A DNA stretch of 37,118 bases from Noviherbaspirillum denitrificans (GTDB lineage Bacteria > Pseudomonadota > Gammaproteobacteria > Burkholderiales > Burkholderiaceae_D): assembly GCF_002211445.1 (NCBI RefSeq), contig NZ_LSTO01000001.1:3125322-3162439 (forward strand), in the 5' to 3' direction. The notes under the pieces are model-generated. The model saw only the letters and a program-made list of their open reading frames with translations. It did not search any database and was not told where the DNA came from. Below, piece after piece: positions 16,114 to 25,066 of this stretch. Every line of letters starts with the position of its first letter. Within the stretch, counting starts at the first letter, position 1. Both the position numbers and the translations under genes were made by a program.

Positions 16114-16430
16114 GGGCGAACACTTTCCCCAAGGGCGCGCGGAAAATTGCGTGCTTGCTTTGAGCCAACATCATCCGGACTTTTTCTTCTTGAAAAAATT
16201 CCCCGAATCAATCGACTTCGGACCGCATGAAGAGTAGTCTTTTACAAAAATAAAAAAAGTGTCAGCTACTCTTTCTCGGTTTCAATTCAGGGGGAGTCTG
16301 GAACCGGACAGGCGTATCGCGGCGCGATCGCTCATTGCGACATCTACCTTTCCCTCGTGCAGCATGATTTCCGTTCGGCCTGTGCGTCCGGCCGCGTCGT
16401 TGCATTTCAGGCACTGGGGAAGGGGGCATC
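16114..16430. other. 317-bp intergenic region before the DUF4214 lipoprotein
   Basis: No convincing gene is present. The middle (16200-16262) is AT-rich. An 8-bp inverted repeat AAGAGTAG (16230-16237) / CTACTCTT (16266-16273) flanks the run TACAAAAATAAAAAAAGTG. It may be a weak terminator for the transporter operon or a promoter element. AAGGGGG just before 16431 is the ribosome binding site of the next gene. Confidence 0.4.
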
Positions 16431-19184
16431 ATGGACAAAGGTACACGATGGGTGATGGCAATCGCCGTAGCAATCGCGGGCTGTGGAGGCGACTCCGCCG
16501 TCGAGTTATCGGGCAGCGTCCGGCGGGCGACACCTCAGTTTGCGCCGGTCATCGGCACCGATAGTGCCACCTTCTCCGCCCCGCGCGGAAACTACACCAT
16601 CACCCGATCAGGCACAGGCTGGCAGGTCAAGGACAATGCCGGCGGCGACGGCACGACGACACTGACGAACGTGCGCAGCATCAAGTTTTCGGATGTCACT
16701 GTCAACCTCGGGGTGGCTGACAAAGCCGCCAGTATTTCAGCTGCAGACCTCAAGTCGCTGATCGAGCTTTATGTCGCCTTCTTCAACCGCGTCCCCGACG
16801 CGGACGGCCTGTCCTACTGGATCGACCAGTTCAAGGCTGGCCAGACGATCGAACAGATCAGCCAGTCGTTCTATGACGCGGCCGTCCAGTACACCTCGCT
16901 GACCGGGTATTCAAGCGCGATGACCGATGCCGATTTCGTCACCATCATCTACAAGAACGTGCTGGGCCGCTCCCAGCCGGATGCCGATGGCCTGAATTAC
17001 TGGACCACGAGCCTGGCCAACAAGACCGCGACACGCGGCTCGCTGGTCAAGACCATCCTGGCGTCGGCGCATACCTTCAAGAGCGACGCGACCTTCGGTT
17101 ACGTGGCAGACCTGCTCGACAACAAGGCCGACGCGGCCAACTATTTCGCCGTGCAGCAGGGCTTGAACTACAACACGCCGGAAGATTCGATCAGCAAGGG
17201 CATCGCCGTTGCCGCCGCCGTCACCTCGACCGATATCATTGCCGCAGTCAATAAAATGGATGGCACCGATCCATCCTTCAACCTCAACGGACAGACCGTG
17301 TTTTTCGGCACGGCGGCAACCGGCGCACCATTTTCCGGTGCCAGGATCACCTACAGCGATCGCAATGGTGTCGTCGTCGGATCCGGCAACACCTCCACCA
17401 CCGGCAACTACTTCATCACGCTCATTCGGGGCGCCACTCCTCCTTTTGTGGTGCAGGCAGCCCGCGACGACACCAGCCTCTATAGCGTCGCACCTGACAC
17501 GTCCAGCCAGAACATCAACGTCACGCCTGTCACGACCCTGGTCGCTTCGCGCCTGTCACCCTCCGGTGACCCGGCCAGGCTGGCCTCGGAACTGCGCACC
17601 AGCGCGGACCTGGTCTCGACAGCCAAGGTTGCCGCTCGCGTCACTGAGGTAACGACACTGATCCAGCCCGTGCTCGATGCCACCGGCGTCACCGCCAATC
17701 CCCTGACCGCCAAGTTCAGCGCCGACGGCACCGGTATGGACCGCGCACTCGATTCCCTGCTGATCAAGATCACACCCAGCAGCGCCACCAGCACCAATAT
17801 CGAAGTCGCGATCAAGCAGCAGGCGAGCGACGAGGCGCAGCCCGTCGTCGCGCAATTTACGAGCGCCACTACTACCCTGCCCTCGCTTGCCAGCGTCAGC
17901 GCGGCCGTGCTTCCGCCCAGCGGCACGGCGTCGCAAATCGGCGATTTGCTGCAGCGGTTGAACAAGTGCCTTGCCCTGCAAGTGAGCGAGCGCGTAAGCA
18001 CGCCCAACGTCAACCCTTCCACCGCGGACGCAATCAAGGCGTCGGCTTGCAAGGACGTCTTCTACGGCAACGATCCGACCACCTACAAGCATAACGGCAG
18101 GCGTGTGGGCACCGGGCCAAGGACGCAGTTGAACGCAATCTTCACCACTGACGGCACCGGCATGATCTTCGATCGTGGCTTCTATGTCTTTTCCCGCACC
18201 AATGGCGATATCGTGTTCGCCTTTCGCAATACGCAAACGACCGGCGACTCGGGCACCGGCGCCTTCGTTGCAAGGTTGACCGCGAGCGATGGCAAGCTGC
18301 GCCTGATCGGCAACCAGTATGCGTATGACGGCGGTGTCAATGCGTACCATCAGTTGCGCGAATTCGTGAACCAGCCCAATTCCACCTACTACAGCACCGG
18401 TTACACCTTCAACGTGGCCAATGACGGCACGCTGTCCAAGGTGGTGGTCACGTCGCCCACCGGCCAGCAATTCACGCTGCTCTCCAATAGCGGCAGCAGC
18501 AACATGACACTGGCAATCAATGGCTTGCCCAGCGGGACGAACTTCCTGCGCATGCGCAGCGTCTACGCGAGCGCCACCAATACCGGCAACCCTGCCACAG
18601 CCGAGAAGCACCTGGTGTTCAATCCGACCGCACTGACGGATGCGGACCTGGTTGCCATCCCGCAGCAAAGCACCTGGAAGTTCGACTATTACCTGAAAGG
18701 GAACACCGGCACGACGCCGAATGCAACGCAGACCTACAAGACGCTTGCCCGTGCGCTGAGCATCGACGAATTGCGCACCAAGCCGATTGCCGCGCTTCAG
18801 CCTGGGGTAGTCACCGACATCATCGGCGCCAGCAAGGCGACCGGTTTTGTCGCACTGGAAGGCTTCAAGGCGGAAGACATGGACATCGATTGGATCGTAC
18901 CGCCGGGTGCCTTGCCGCCCACCCAGGTCAAGGTATTCTCGAGCCGCAAAAACGCGACCACAGGCGTTTCCGAGTCGTTTGACGACGCGGCCAACTTTGG
19001 TTCGACGCAACGATCGGCGCTCGTTCCTTGCACGTTGCAGTCCGCGACCGACACACATTGCATCAACGTCGGCGGCGTTCTGGTCTATGCGCCCGGCGTC
19101 GTCCTGAATGGCCTGCACCTTTGGGTGCGGGACTACGACCTCCGCGAATTCGCGCATTTCTATGCGACGTACTATCTGCAGTGA
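16431..19184 (+). CDS. Large DUF4214-domain lipoprotein
   Basis: This 917-residue protein begins with a short lipoprotein signal whose lipobox IAGC places Cys18, followed by GGDS. Residues about 43-97 (SATFSAPRGNYTITRSG to IKFSDVTVNL) form the short module that often precedes DUF4214 in Oxalobacteraceae proteins. Two DUF4214 repeats follow, marked by LYVAFFNRVPDADGLSYWI and IYKNVLGRSQPDADGLNYW. A carboxypeptidase-like or Ig-like beta domain lies at about 290-350 (GAPFSGARITYSDRNG), and the remaining C-terminal half is unrecognised, beta-rich and contains a few Cys pairs. DUF4214 is linked to surface and S-layer-associated proteins. A role at the cell envelope is likely, but the substrate is unknown. 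It appears monocistronic, with a strong hairpin right after its stop. Confidence 0.8.
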   Translation: MDKGTRWVMAIAVAIAGCGGDSAVELSGSVRRATPQFAPVIGTDSATFSAPRGNYTITRSGTGWQVKDNAGGDGTTTLTNVRSIKFSDVTVNLGVADKAASISAADLKSLIELYVAFFNRVPDADGLSYWIDQFKAGQTIEQISQSFYDAAVQYTSLTGYSSAMTDADFVTIIYKNVLGRSQPDADGLNYWTTSLANKTATRGSLVKTILASAHTFKSDATFGYVADLLDNKADAANYFAVQQGLNYNTPEDSISKGIAVAAAVTSTDIIAAVNKMDGTDPSFNLNGQTVFFGTAATGAPFSGARITYSDRNGVVVGSGNTSTTGNYFITLIRGATPPFVVQAARDDTSLYSVAPDTSSQNINVTPVTTLVASRLSPSGDPARLASELRTSADLVSTAKVAARVTEVTTLIQPVLDATGVTANPLTAKFSADGTGMDRALDSLLIKITPSSATSTNIEVAIKQQASDEAQPVVAQFTSATTTLPSLASVSAAVLPPSGTASQIGDLLQRLNKCLALQVSERVSTPNVNPSTADAIKASACKDVFYGNDPTTYKHNGRRVGTGPRTQLNAIFTTDGTGMIFDRGFYVFSRTNGDIVFAFRNTQTTGDSGTGAFVARLTASDGKLRLIGNQYAYDGGVNAYHQLREFVNQPNSTYYSTGYTFNVANDGTLSKVVVTSPTGQQFTLLSNSGSSNMTLAINGLPSGTNFLRMRSVYASATNTGNPATAEKHLVFNPTALTDADLVAIPQQSTWKFDYYLKGNTGTTPNATQTYKTLARALSIDELRTKPIAALQPGVVTDIIGASKATGFVALEGFKAEDMDIDWIVPPGALPPTQVKVFSSRKNATTGVSESFDDAANFGSTQRSALVPCTLQSATDTHCINVGGVLVYAPGVVLNGLHLWVRDYDLREFAHFYATYYLQ

Positions 19185-19191
19185 ACCAAGG

Positions 19192-19211
19192 CAGGGGAGA
19201 ATACTCCCCTG
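19192..19211 (+). terminator. Hairpin after the DUF4214 gene
   Basis: CAGGGGAG-AATA-CTCCCCTG is a perfect 8-bp stem with a 4-base loop, 8 bp after the stop codon. No run of T follows, so it may work with Rho or as an mRNA-stabilising end. Confidence 0.65.
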
Positions 19212-19382
19212 TGGCGGCATGGCATACCGGTGTCGTTCGCACGGTCTGGGCGGCATGGATTCACCCTTCGCGATACAGCGGCGATGCATATTTGGACGAA
19301 TTGAGTGGTATTGTTCTATGGTTCCTGTGTTTCTACGCAATAACGCCGGGCATACCAGTCAAATCTTCGAAAGAAAAGAGCC

Positions 19383-19817
19383 ATGCCAAATATCGCCAAC
19401 GTGCTGAAAAGTGAAATCACCCGCATCGTACGCAAAGAACTCCGCAGCGAATCTGCTGCGACGAAGAAGGCCATGTCGTCCTATCGCTCGCAAATCGCCC
19501 AGCTCAAACGCCAGGTGAAGGCGCTTGAACAGCAGCTGAAGAAAACCTCCAAGGCCGAGAGGAAGACGGCAGCTCTGGAACAGCCGGAAGATGAAACCGG
19601 TGGTTCGAGCATTCGGTTCAGCGCCAAGGGTCTTGTGGCGCAGCGCAAGAGGCTGGACCTGTCGGTCGTGGCCGCTGCCAAGATCCTGGGCGTCTCGGGC
19701 CAGTCGGTTGCGAATTGGGAATCCGGAAAGACCCGGCCCCGCGAGTCGCAGCTCGTCGCAATTGCAGCTCTGCGGAAGATGGGAAAGAAGGACGTGGCGG
19801 CGAAGCTGGCTTCGTAG
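19383..19817 (+). CDS. XRE-family DNA-binding protein with N-terminal coiled coil
   Basis: This 144-residue protein has a basic N-terminus (residues 8-30) and a strong heptad pattern at about 33-60 (SQIAQLKRQVKALEQQLKK). A linker and a helix-turn-helix at about 82-130 follow: GLVAQRKRLDLSVVAAAKILGVSGQSVANWESGKTRPR, a clear Cro/C1-type domain. The coiled coil should drive dimerisation. It stands alone, convergent with the lipoprotein gene that follows, so no target is suggested by context. Confidence 0.85.
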   Translation: MPNIANVLKSEITRIVRKELRSESAATKKAMSSYRSQIAQLKRQVKALEQQLKKTSKAERKTAALEQPEDETGGSSIRFSAKGLVAQRKRLDLSVVAAAKILGVSGQSVANWESGKTRPRESQLVAIAALRKMGKKDVAAKLAS

Positions 19818-19820
19818 TCC

Positions 19821-19845
19821 GCAGGGCGCGCCTTGCGCCCCCTGC
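19821..19845. terminator. Hairpin between two convergent genes
   Basis: GCAGGGCGC-GCCTT-GCGCCCcCTGC is a 9-bp stem with one bulged C, located 3 bp after the XRE stop and just before the convergent lipoprotein stop. It is a plausible shared transcription end. Confidence 0.55.
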
Positions 19846-19850
19846 TTGCC

Positions 19851-20210
19851 TTACTTCCCGGTGCCTGTCGTTTCCGGCACCGAATGATTGTTCACCTGCC
19901 CGGAATGGGGCATCGTTCCCTGTTCCTGCTGCTTCTGCAAGGCCGATGGATTGGCCTGCGTCGGTGTATTCGCATCCCCGCTGTTACCCTTGGTATCCGC
20001 TGACGCTGTCACTGGCGGCACCGCGGCATCGGACGGCGGCATCTTATCTGCAGGCAAGGCAACCGATCCGCCCGGCGGCGCCGGCGACACTGCCGGTGAT
20101 GAACCCGGTGTCGGGTCCGCAGCCGATGTCTTCGGTTCCGGGGTTTTCTGGCAGGCCGACAGCAGCGCAAGCGCAAGTCCGGCGACCAGTGCAGTGGTAG
20201 TGGTCCTCAT
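19851..20210 (-). CDS. Pro/Ala/Ser-rich lipoprotein
   Basis: This 119-residue protein begins with a lipoprotein signal, MRTTTTALVAGLALALLSAC, with lipobox LSAC (Cys20). The mature part is low in complexity, rich in Pro, Ala, Ser, Thr and Gln, with no predicted fold and no recognised domain. It is probably an envelope-anchored disordered protein. It is divergent from the MFS gene. No function can be given. Confidence 0.7.
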   Translation of the reverse strand: MRTTTTALVAGLALALLSACQKTPEPKTSAADPTPGSSPAVSPAPPGGSVALPADKMPPSDAAVPPVTASADTKGNSGDANTPTQANPSALQKQQEQGTMPHSGQVNNHSVPETTGTGK

Positions 20211-20386
20211 GAATCTCTCCTCGGAAAAGTGCGGTCTGCGATTGGCGGAACTATTCCCGCTCTTGCCGCAATTCTTTTTTGACTGAAGTTAAAGGCCGAG
20301 GGTTCATGCGGATGACGCTGCGCAATCTGCAGATGTTTCCTTTATCCGCGAAAATACAGGGGCAGGACCATTCATAAAGACAACCC

Positions 20387-21598
20387 ATGAGCAGCCCCCT
20401 GGCCGATTACCCGGCCTTCCGCAATTTCTTCCTGAGCCGCGTCGCGACCACCATGGCCAACCAGATGATGATGGTGGTTGTTGCCTGGCAGATGTACGAC
20501 CTCACGAACAACGCCTACGACCTCGGCATGGTGGGGCTGGCGCAATTCCTGCCGGCACTGGCGCTGGTACTCGTCACCGGCCAGGCGGCGGACCGCTACG
20601 ACCGGCGCCGGGTGCTGGCCGCCTGTCTCGCCGGGCAGCTGCTGGTCAGCGCGCTGCTCCTTGCCGGCACGTTCGGCGGCTGGCTGAACCGTGACTTCAT
20701 CCTGCTGGCTTCGGTCGCGCTTGGCACCGCCAAGGCGTTCCAGATGCCAACCCAGCAGGCGCTGGGCCCCTTGCTGGTGCCGCCCTTTGAATTGCCGCGC
20801 GCGCTGGCACTGAGTTCCGCCGGCACCCAATTCGCCATCATCATCGGCCCGGCGGCCGGCGGCTTCCTGTACGTCGGCGGAGCCAAAGTGGTGTACGGCG
20901 TGACCGCAATCCTGTTCCTGCTGGCGATCGTTGCCGTGCTCCTCATCCATCTAGAGCGCGCGCCCGCCCCGCGCGAGCCGGTGAGCCTGCAGACGCTGTT
21001 CGCAGGCATCGGCTTCATCTGGCGGCGCAAGGAAGTGCTCGGCGCGATTTCGCTCGACCTGTTCGCGGTGCTGCTCGGCGGCGCAACCGCGCTGCTGCCG
21101 ATCTTCGCCCGCGACATCCTCCATGTCGGTCCCTGGGGCCTGGGCGTGCTGCGCTCCGCGCCGGCGGCCGGTGCGCTGCTGGTATCGCTGTACCTCGCGC
21201 GGCATCCGATCCATCGCAAGGCGGGTAAGGTGATGTTCGGCGCGGTGGCACTGTACGGCGTGGCGACGCTGGTCTTCGCGTTGTCGGCGTCGTTCTGGGT
21301 TTCGCTCGCGGCGCTGGCGCTGACCGGCGCCTTCGACATGGTGAGCGTGGTGATCCGGCAATCGCTGGTACAGCTCGACACGCCGGACGAAATGCGCGGC
21401 CGGGTCAGCGCGGTCAACTCGATCTTCATCGGGGCGTCCAACCAGCTCGGCGAATTCGAGTCCGGCTTGACCGCCGCATGGTTCGGCGCAGTGACAGCGG
21501 TGCTGATCGGCGGCGCCGGCACACTGCTGATTGTCGCGGCGTGGATGAAACTGTTTCCGTCGCTGGTAGCGCGTGAGCAGCTGGCTGCCGGACAGTAG
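20387..21598 (+). CDS. MFS transporter, EntS/MFS_3-type
   Basis: This 403-residue inner-membrane protein should have 12 helices. The major-facilitator loop motif TGQAADRYDRRRVLAACL lies between helices 2 and 3, and a related FARD...HPIHRKAGKV segment lies in the second half. LDTPDEMRGRVSAVNSIFIGASNQLGEFESG is the signature of the MFS_3 group, which includes the enterobactin exporter EntS and macrolide exporters. The substrate cannot be read from the sequence. No siderophore synthesis gene is in the window, so a siderophore role is unsupported. It appears monocistronic. Confidence 0.85.
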   Translation: MSSPLADYPAFRNFFLSRVATTMANQMMMVVVAWQMYDLTNNAYDLGMVGLAQFLPALALVLVTGQAADRYDRRRVLAACLAGQLLVSALLLAGTFGGWLNRDFILLASVALGTAKAFQMPTQQALGPLLVPPFELPRALALSSAGTQFAIIIGPAAGGFLYVGGAKVVYGVTAILFLLAIVAVLLIHLERAPAPREPVSLQTLFAGIGFIWRRKEVLGAISLDLFAVLLGGATALLPIFARDILHVGPWGLGVLRSAPAAGALLVSLYLARHPIHRKAGKVMFGAVALYGVATLVFALSASFWVSLAALALTGAFDMVSVVIRQSLVQLDTPDEMRGRVSAVNSIFIGASNQLGEFESGLTAAWFGAVTAVLIGGAGTLLIVAAWMKLFPSLVAREQLAAGQ

Positions 21599-21611
21599 GG
21601 GGCCGCGTATC

Positions 21612-21628
21612 GGTGCGCAGGGCGCACC
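21612..21628. terminator. Hairpin between MFS and GGDEF-EAL genes
   Basis: GGTGCGC-AGG-GCGCACC is a perfect 7-bp stem with a 3-base loop in the 49-bp gap between two convergent stops. CCTACG follows. Similar GGTGCGC/GCGCACC elements are common between genes in proteobacteria, so it may also be a REP-like unit. Confidence 0.55.
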
Positions 21629-21647
21629 CTACGAATCTATTCAAGGC

Positions 21648-24600
21648 TCATGAAACGAAGACAGCCGCACCGGGCAGGCAAGCCTTTCCTTCGCGCGCCC
21701 GGTACCACTCCTCGAACACTTCGCCGGACAGCGGCTTGCACACGTGATAGCCCTGCGCGTGGCTGCAGCCGTGGCTGCGCAGGTAGCTGAGCGCGCTTTC
21801 CGATTCGATGCCCTCGGCGATGACTTCGAGCTTGAGCGTGCGTCCCAGCGCAATCACCGCCTCGGTAATGGCCCGGCTTGCGGAGTCATGCTCGATGCGC
21901 TGCACGAACGACTTGTCGACCTTGATCTTGTTGATTGGCAGGCGGGACAGGTAGTTCAGGCTGGAATACCCGGTGCCGAAGTCGTCCAGCGAAATCTTGA
22001 TGCCCATCTCCTGCAGCCGGCGCAGGACATCGATGGCGCGGTCCAGGTTTTCCATCAGCGCGGTTTCCGTCAGCTCGACCTGCAGCGCACCCATCCCGAC
22101 TTCCTCATCCTCGAGCAGGCTGGCGAACTGCTCGGCAAAGTCATCATGCCGGAACTGCACGGCCGATACATTCACGGCGATCGGAATCGGCGGCAAGCCC
22201 CGTTCGCACCATTCCTTGTGCTGCCGGCACGCCTCGCAGATCACCCATTCCCCGAGCCGCGCGATCTGGCCGGTCGCCTCCGCAATCGGCACGAAGAGAT
22301 CCGGGCCGACGTGGCTGTTCGGCCACCGCAACAGTGCTTCCACGCCGGTCAGCTGTGCGGTGTGCATGTCGACGACCGGCTGGTAATGCAGTTCGAAATC
22401 GCTGCGGCTCAACGCGGACTTCAGTTGTTCTTCGATCCGCGATTGCTGCCTAGCCTTGGCCGCCAGCTCTTCCGAATAGAATTGCACGCCGTTGCGGCCC
22501 ACCTGCTTGGCCCGGTACAGCGCCGCATCGGCATGGCTCATCAGCGTCTCCAGGTCCTGGCCGTCCCGCGGATACACACTGATGCCGATCGAGGTGGAAA
22601 GCGTCAGTTCCAGGCCGTGTACATAGTATGCGCGGCTGATCTCCCACAGCAGGTGTCGGGCCACATCGCCGGCCTGCGCGTCATCGTGGATTTCCGACAG
22701 CAGGATGAGGAATTCGTCGCCGCCGAGGCGGAAGACGCTGTCGGCGCCGCGTATCGTTTCCGTCAACCGCTTGGCAACCTGCTTCAGCACTTCGTCGCCG
22801 ACCTGGTGGCCATAGTTGTCGTTGATCGGCTTGAAGCGGTCGAGGTCGAAGTAGAGGACGGCGGTGTGCTTATGCGCGCGCCGGACGCCGCTGAAAATGC
22901 GTGCCGCGCATTCGAACAGCAATCCGCGGTTCGGCAGGCCGGTCAGCGGGTCATGCAGCGAGGTCTGCCGGATACGCTCTTCCGCGCGCTTCCGTTCACT
23001 GATATCGAGCACGAATGCGACGAGGTCCCTGCTCTGGTCGATGACCGCGCAGGTGATCAGCACCGGCACCCGCGTGCCGTCGCAGCGAAGCAGCTCTTTT
23101 TCATAGAGTCCGGATACGCCATAAGCCTGCGCGTCCGCTATGGCCTTGGCATCGGACATGCTGTGCTCCGCAGTTGTCTGCACATCCCAGCGCAGCCGTC
23201 CGGCTGCGACATCTTCGCTGTTCGCACCGAGGATGCGCAAGTATGCCGCGTTCGCTTCCAGCACGCGGCCGTCTATCGTGCCCCGCGCGACGCCGATCGG
23301 ATTGGCTTCGACGATCAGCTGCAATTGCCGTTCGCGGGCCCGCAGCGCTTCTTCCACCCGCTTCTGTGCGGTGATATCCAGCGTTGTTCCGATGAACCTG
23401 ACCGGCATGCCCTTGCCGTCGAAATACACCCTGCCCCTTGCTTCGATCCACCGTTCCACCCCGTCTTCAATCCCGACCGTCCGGTATTCGGTCTGGTAGT
23501 GCCCGGATGCGCCGGGGCGCATCACCTCGCGCACGATCTTTTCGATTCGGGCACGATCGTCGGGGTGCAGCCCCGCGACAAACACATCGTAGCCGGTCGC
23601 GGCGTTGGCCGAGAGCCCGAAATGGCGCTTCATTTCCGTATTCCACTCCGCGCGCCCGGTTTGCGGATAAAAATCGAACATGCCGAGCCCGGTCGCATTG
23701 ATGGCGCGCTCGAGGCTTTCCTTGTTCTTCTGAAGCTCGGCCTCCGCCCGCTTCCTGTCATCGATCGATTTCACGATCGAGATGAAGTATTGGGGTACGC
23801 CCTGGCTGTCGCGCACCAGGGAGACGCTCAGCGTGCTCCATACCACCTCGCCGCTCCTGTGCAGGAAGCGCTTGTCGATCGCGTATGACGACATTTCGCC
23901 GGCCAGCACGCGGTGCATCAGCGCCAGGTCGGCATCGATGTCGTCGGGATGGGTGATGTCCTGGAAGGTCAGCGAAAGCAACTCGTCCTTGCCATAGCCG
24001 ACAATATCGCACAAGGTTTCGTTGACCCGCAGCAAGCGGCCATCCGGCCCGATGTGGGCAATGCCGACCGATGCCCGCTCGAATGTCGCCCGGAAATCCC
24101 TGTTGGCCTGCTCGAGATCGTCTGTGCGCGCGGCAACAAGCCGCTCGAGTTCGATCGATAGCGCCCGCAGCTGTTCTTCCTCGCGATGCCGCAGCGTCAT
24201 GTCGCGTATCGAGGCGGCGACAAGCAGGACGCTGCCGGTGTCGACCGGCTTCAGGTTGATCTCGGCGGGGAATTCCGAGCCGTCTGCCCGCAATGCCGGC
24301 AGCACAGCCTTGGTGCCGGCAGAAGTGCGCAGTTCGGGCCGGCACAAAAATTGGTGGCGCTGCGCAGTGTGGCGTGCGTGGAATCGCTCCGGTATCAACT
24401 GTTCGACCGACATGCCGAGAAGGCGGTCGCGCGTATAACCGAACATTTTTTCGGCCAGCTCATTCACCAGCACGATCTTGCCGTCCGGTCCCGTGACCAG
24501 CATGGCGTCAGGGACAAAATCCAGCAAGGCCGCAAAGCATTGCTGCCATGCAATCGGTTCAGTGGAACTTGCTAAAGGGGAAGTGGCAAGCGTCAAGCCC

Positions 24601-24668
24601 GCATCCTGCCCGGATACGGACCCTGAGCGGGCACTGCCGGCGCGCCCTTTCCTCGATTTTTGATCCAT
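21648..24668 (-). CDS. Four-PAS diguanylate cyclase/phosphodiesterase (PAS-GGDEF-EAL)
   Basis: The protein is 1006 residues from the ATG at 24668, with a GAGAG site just upstream. The open frame continues to 25226, but that part reads through non-coding sequence and into the next gene. Four PAS domains start at about residues 45, 180, 310 and 440 (for example DFVPDAMLVTGPDGKIVLVNE). A GGDEF domain has intact LGGDEF and an RGAD inhibitory site 5 residues before it. An EAL domain has intact VEALLRW, VELTETALMEN, SLDDFGTGYSSLNYL, KVDKSF and AEGIES. Both catalytic sites look competent, so it may make and degrade cyclic di-GMP under PAS control. No signal peptide or membrane helix is seen. The downstream neighbour is convergent. 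Confidence 0.93.
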   Translation of the reverse strand: MDQKSRKGRAGSARSGSVSGQDAGLTLATSPLASSTEPIAWQQCFAALLDFVPDAMLVTGPDGKIVLVNELAEKMFGYTRDRLLGMSVEQLIPERFHARHTAQRHQFLCRPELRTSAGTKAVLPALRADGSEFPAEINLKPVDTGSVLLVAASIRDMTLRHREEEQLRALSIELERLVAARTDDLEQANRDFRATFERASVGIAHIGPDGRLLRVNETLCDIVGYGKDELLSLTFQDITHPDDIDADLALMHRVLAGEMSSYAIDKRFLHRSGEVVWSTLSVSLVRDSQGVPQYFISIVKSIDDRKRAEAELQKNKESLERAINATGLGMFDFYPQTGRAEWNTEMKRHFGLSANAATGYDVFVAGLHPDDRARIEKIVREVMRPGASGHYQTEYRTVGIEDGVERWIEARGRVYFDGKGMPVRFIGTTLDITAQKRVEEALRARERQLQLIVEANPIGVARGTIDGRVLEANAAYLRILGANSEDVAAGRLRWDVQTTAEHSMSDAKAIADAQAYGVSGLYEKELLRCDGTRVPVLITCAVIDQSRDLVAFVLDISERKRAEERIRQTSLHDPLTGLPNRGLLFECAARIFSGVRRAHKHTAVLYFDLDRFKPINDNYGHQVGDEVLKQVAKRLTETIRGADSVFRLGGDEFLILLSEIHDDAQAGDVARHLLWEISRAYYVHGLELTLSTSIGISVYPRDGQDLETLMSHADAALYRAKQVGRNGVQFYSEELAAKARQQSRIEEQLKSALSRSDFELHYQPVVDMHTAQLTGVEALLRWPNSHVGPDLFVPIAEATGQIARLGEWVICEACRQHKEWCERGLPPIPIAVNVSAVQFRHDDFAEQFASLLEDEEVGMGALQVELTETALMENLDRAIDVLRRLQEMGIKISLDDFGTGYSSLNYLSRLPINKIKVDKSFVQRIEHDSASRAITEAVIALGRTLKLEVIAEGIESESALSYLRSHGCSHAQGYHVCKPLSGEVFEEWYRAREGKACLPGAAVFVS

Positions 24669-25066
24669 GCCACTCTCATGACGTTTCCAGCACGGATGCT
24701 GCAATGAAGATATGACTGCATGAAGAGCGGCAAGGTTCATTACCGCTATTGCGGATCCGGCGGTTGCGGCGATCTTCTTCAGCTCACGCGGGATACGCCT
24801 TGCCGGCGTGAAAGATGAGAGTGCCTTCCTGCTATGTGGCTCACGGCGGTGATCTCGGCCATGATGTCGGTGACGCGCCTCACGCTCTCGACGATTTCCT
24901 GCATCGTCTGCCCGGCCGCGCCGACCAACCTGCTTCATGACTTCGGTCAGTTGCTGTTGATGGCCATCTTTGCCTTCAAGGATGATAATTCCTCGGACTG
25001 CAATGCCGATGTCACTCACTTCGCCGCAACGGTTTGAATTCCTGTTGCGTGCCGGGCCGTTTATCG
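24669..25066. other. 398-bp intergenic stretch holding a chemoreceptor remnant
   Basis: Between the PAS-GGDEF-EAL start and the thioredoxin-like stop I see no intact gene. The only recognisable content is a short methyl-accepting chemotaxis protein fragment at 24836-24928, minus strand. The remaining 300 bp show no clear motif. Confidence 0.6.
24836..24928 (-). pseudogene. Fragment of a methyl-accepting chemotaxis protein signalling domain
   Basis: One minus-strand frame encodes 31 residues containing TMQEIVESVRRVTDIMAEI, an obvious match to the conserved cytoplasmic signalling hairpin of chemoreceptors (compare TMxxIVxxVxRVTDIMxEI in Tar and Tsr). The match begins after an in-frame stop a few codons upstream and dissolves into unrelated sequence after AVSH. 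There is no start codon, and no other receptor part is nearby. It is a relic left by deletion or recombination. Confidence 0.75.

Noticed and set aside
17556-19340. Long minus-strand open frame opposite the DUF4214 gene
   Set aside because: No recognisable motif and no ribosome binding site. The plus strand has a lipobox and DUF4214 repeats.
21744-23888. Long plus-strand open frame opposite the PAS-GGDEF-EAL gene
   Set aside because: It is antisense to intact GGDEF and EAL motifs and shows no protein family features.
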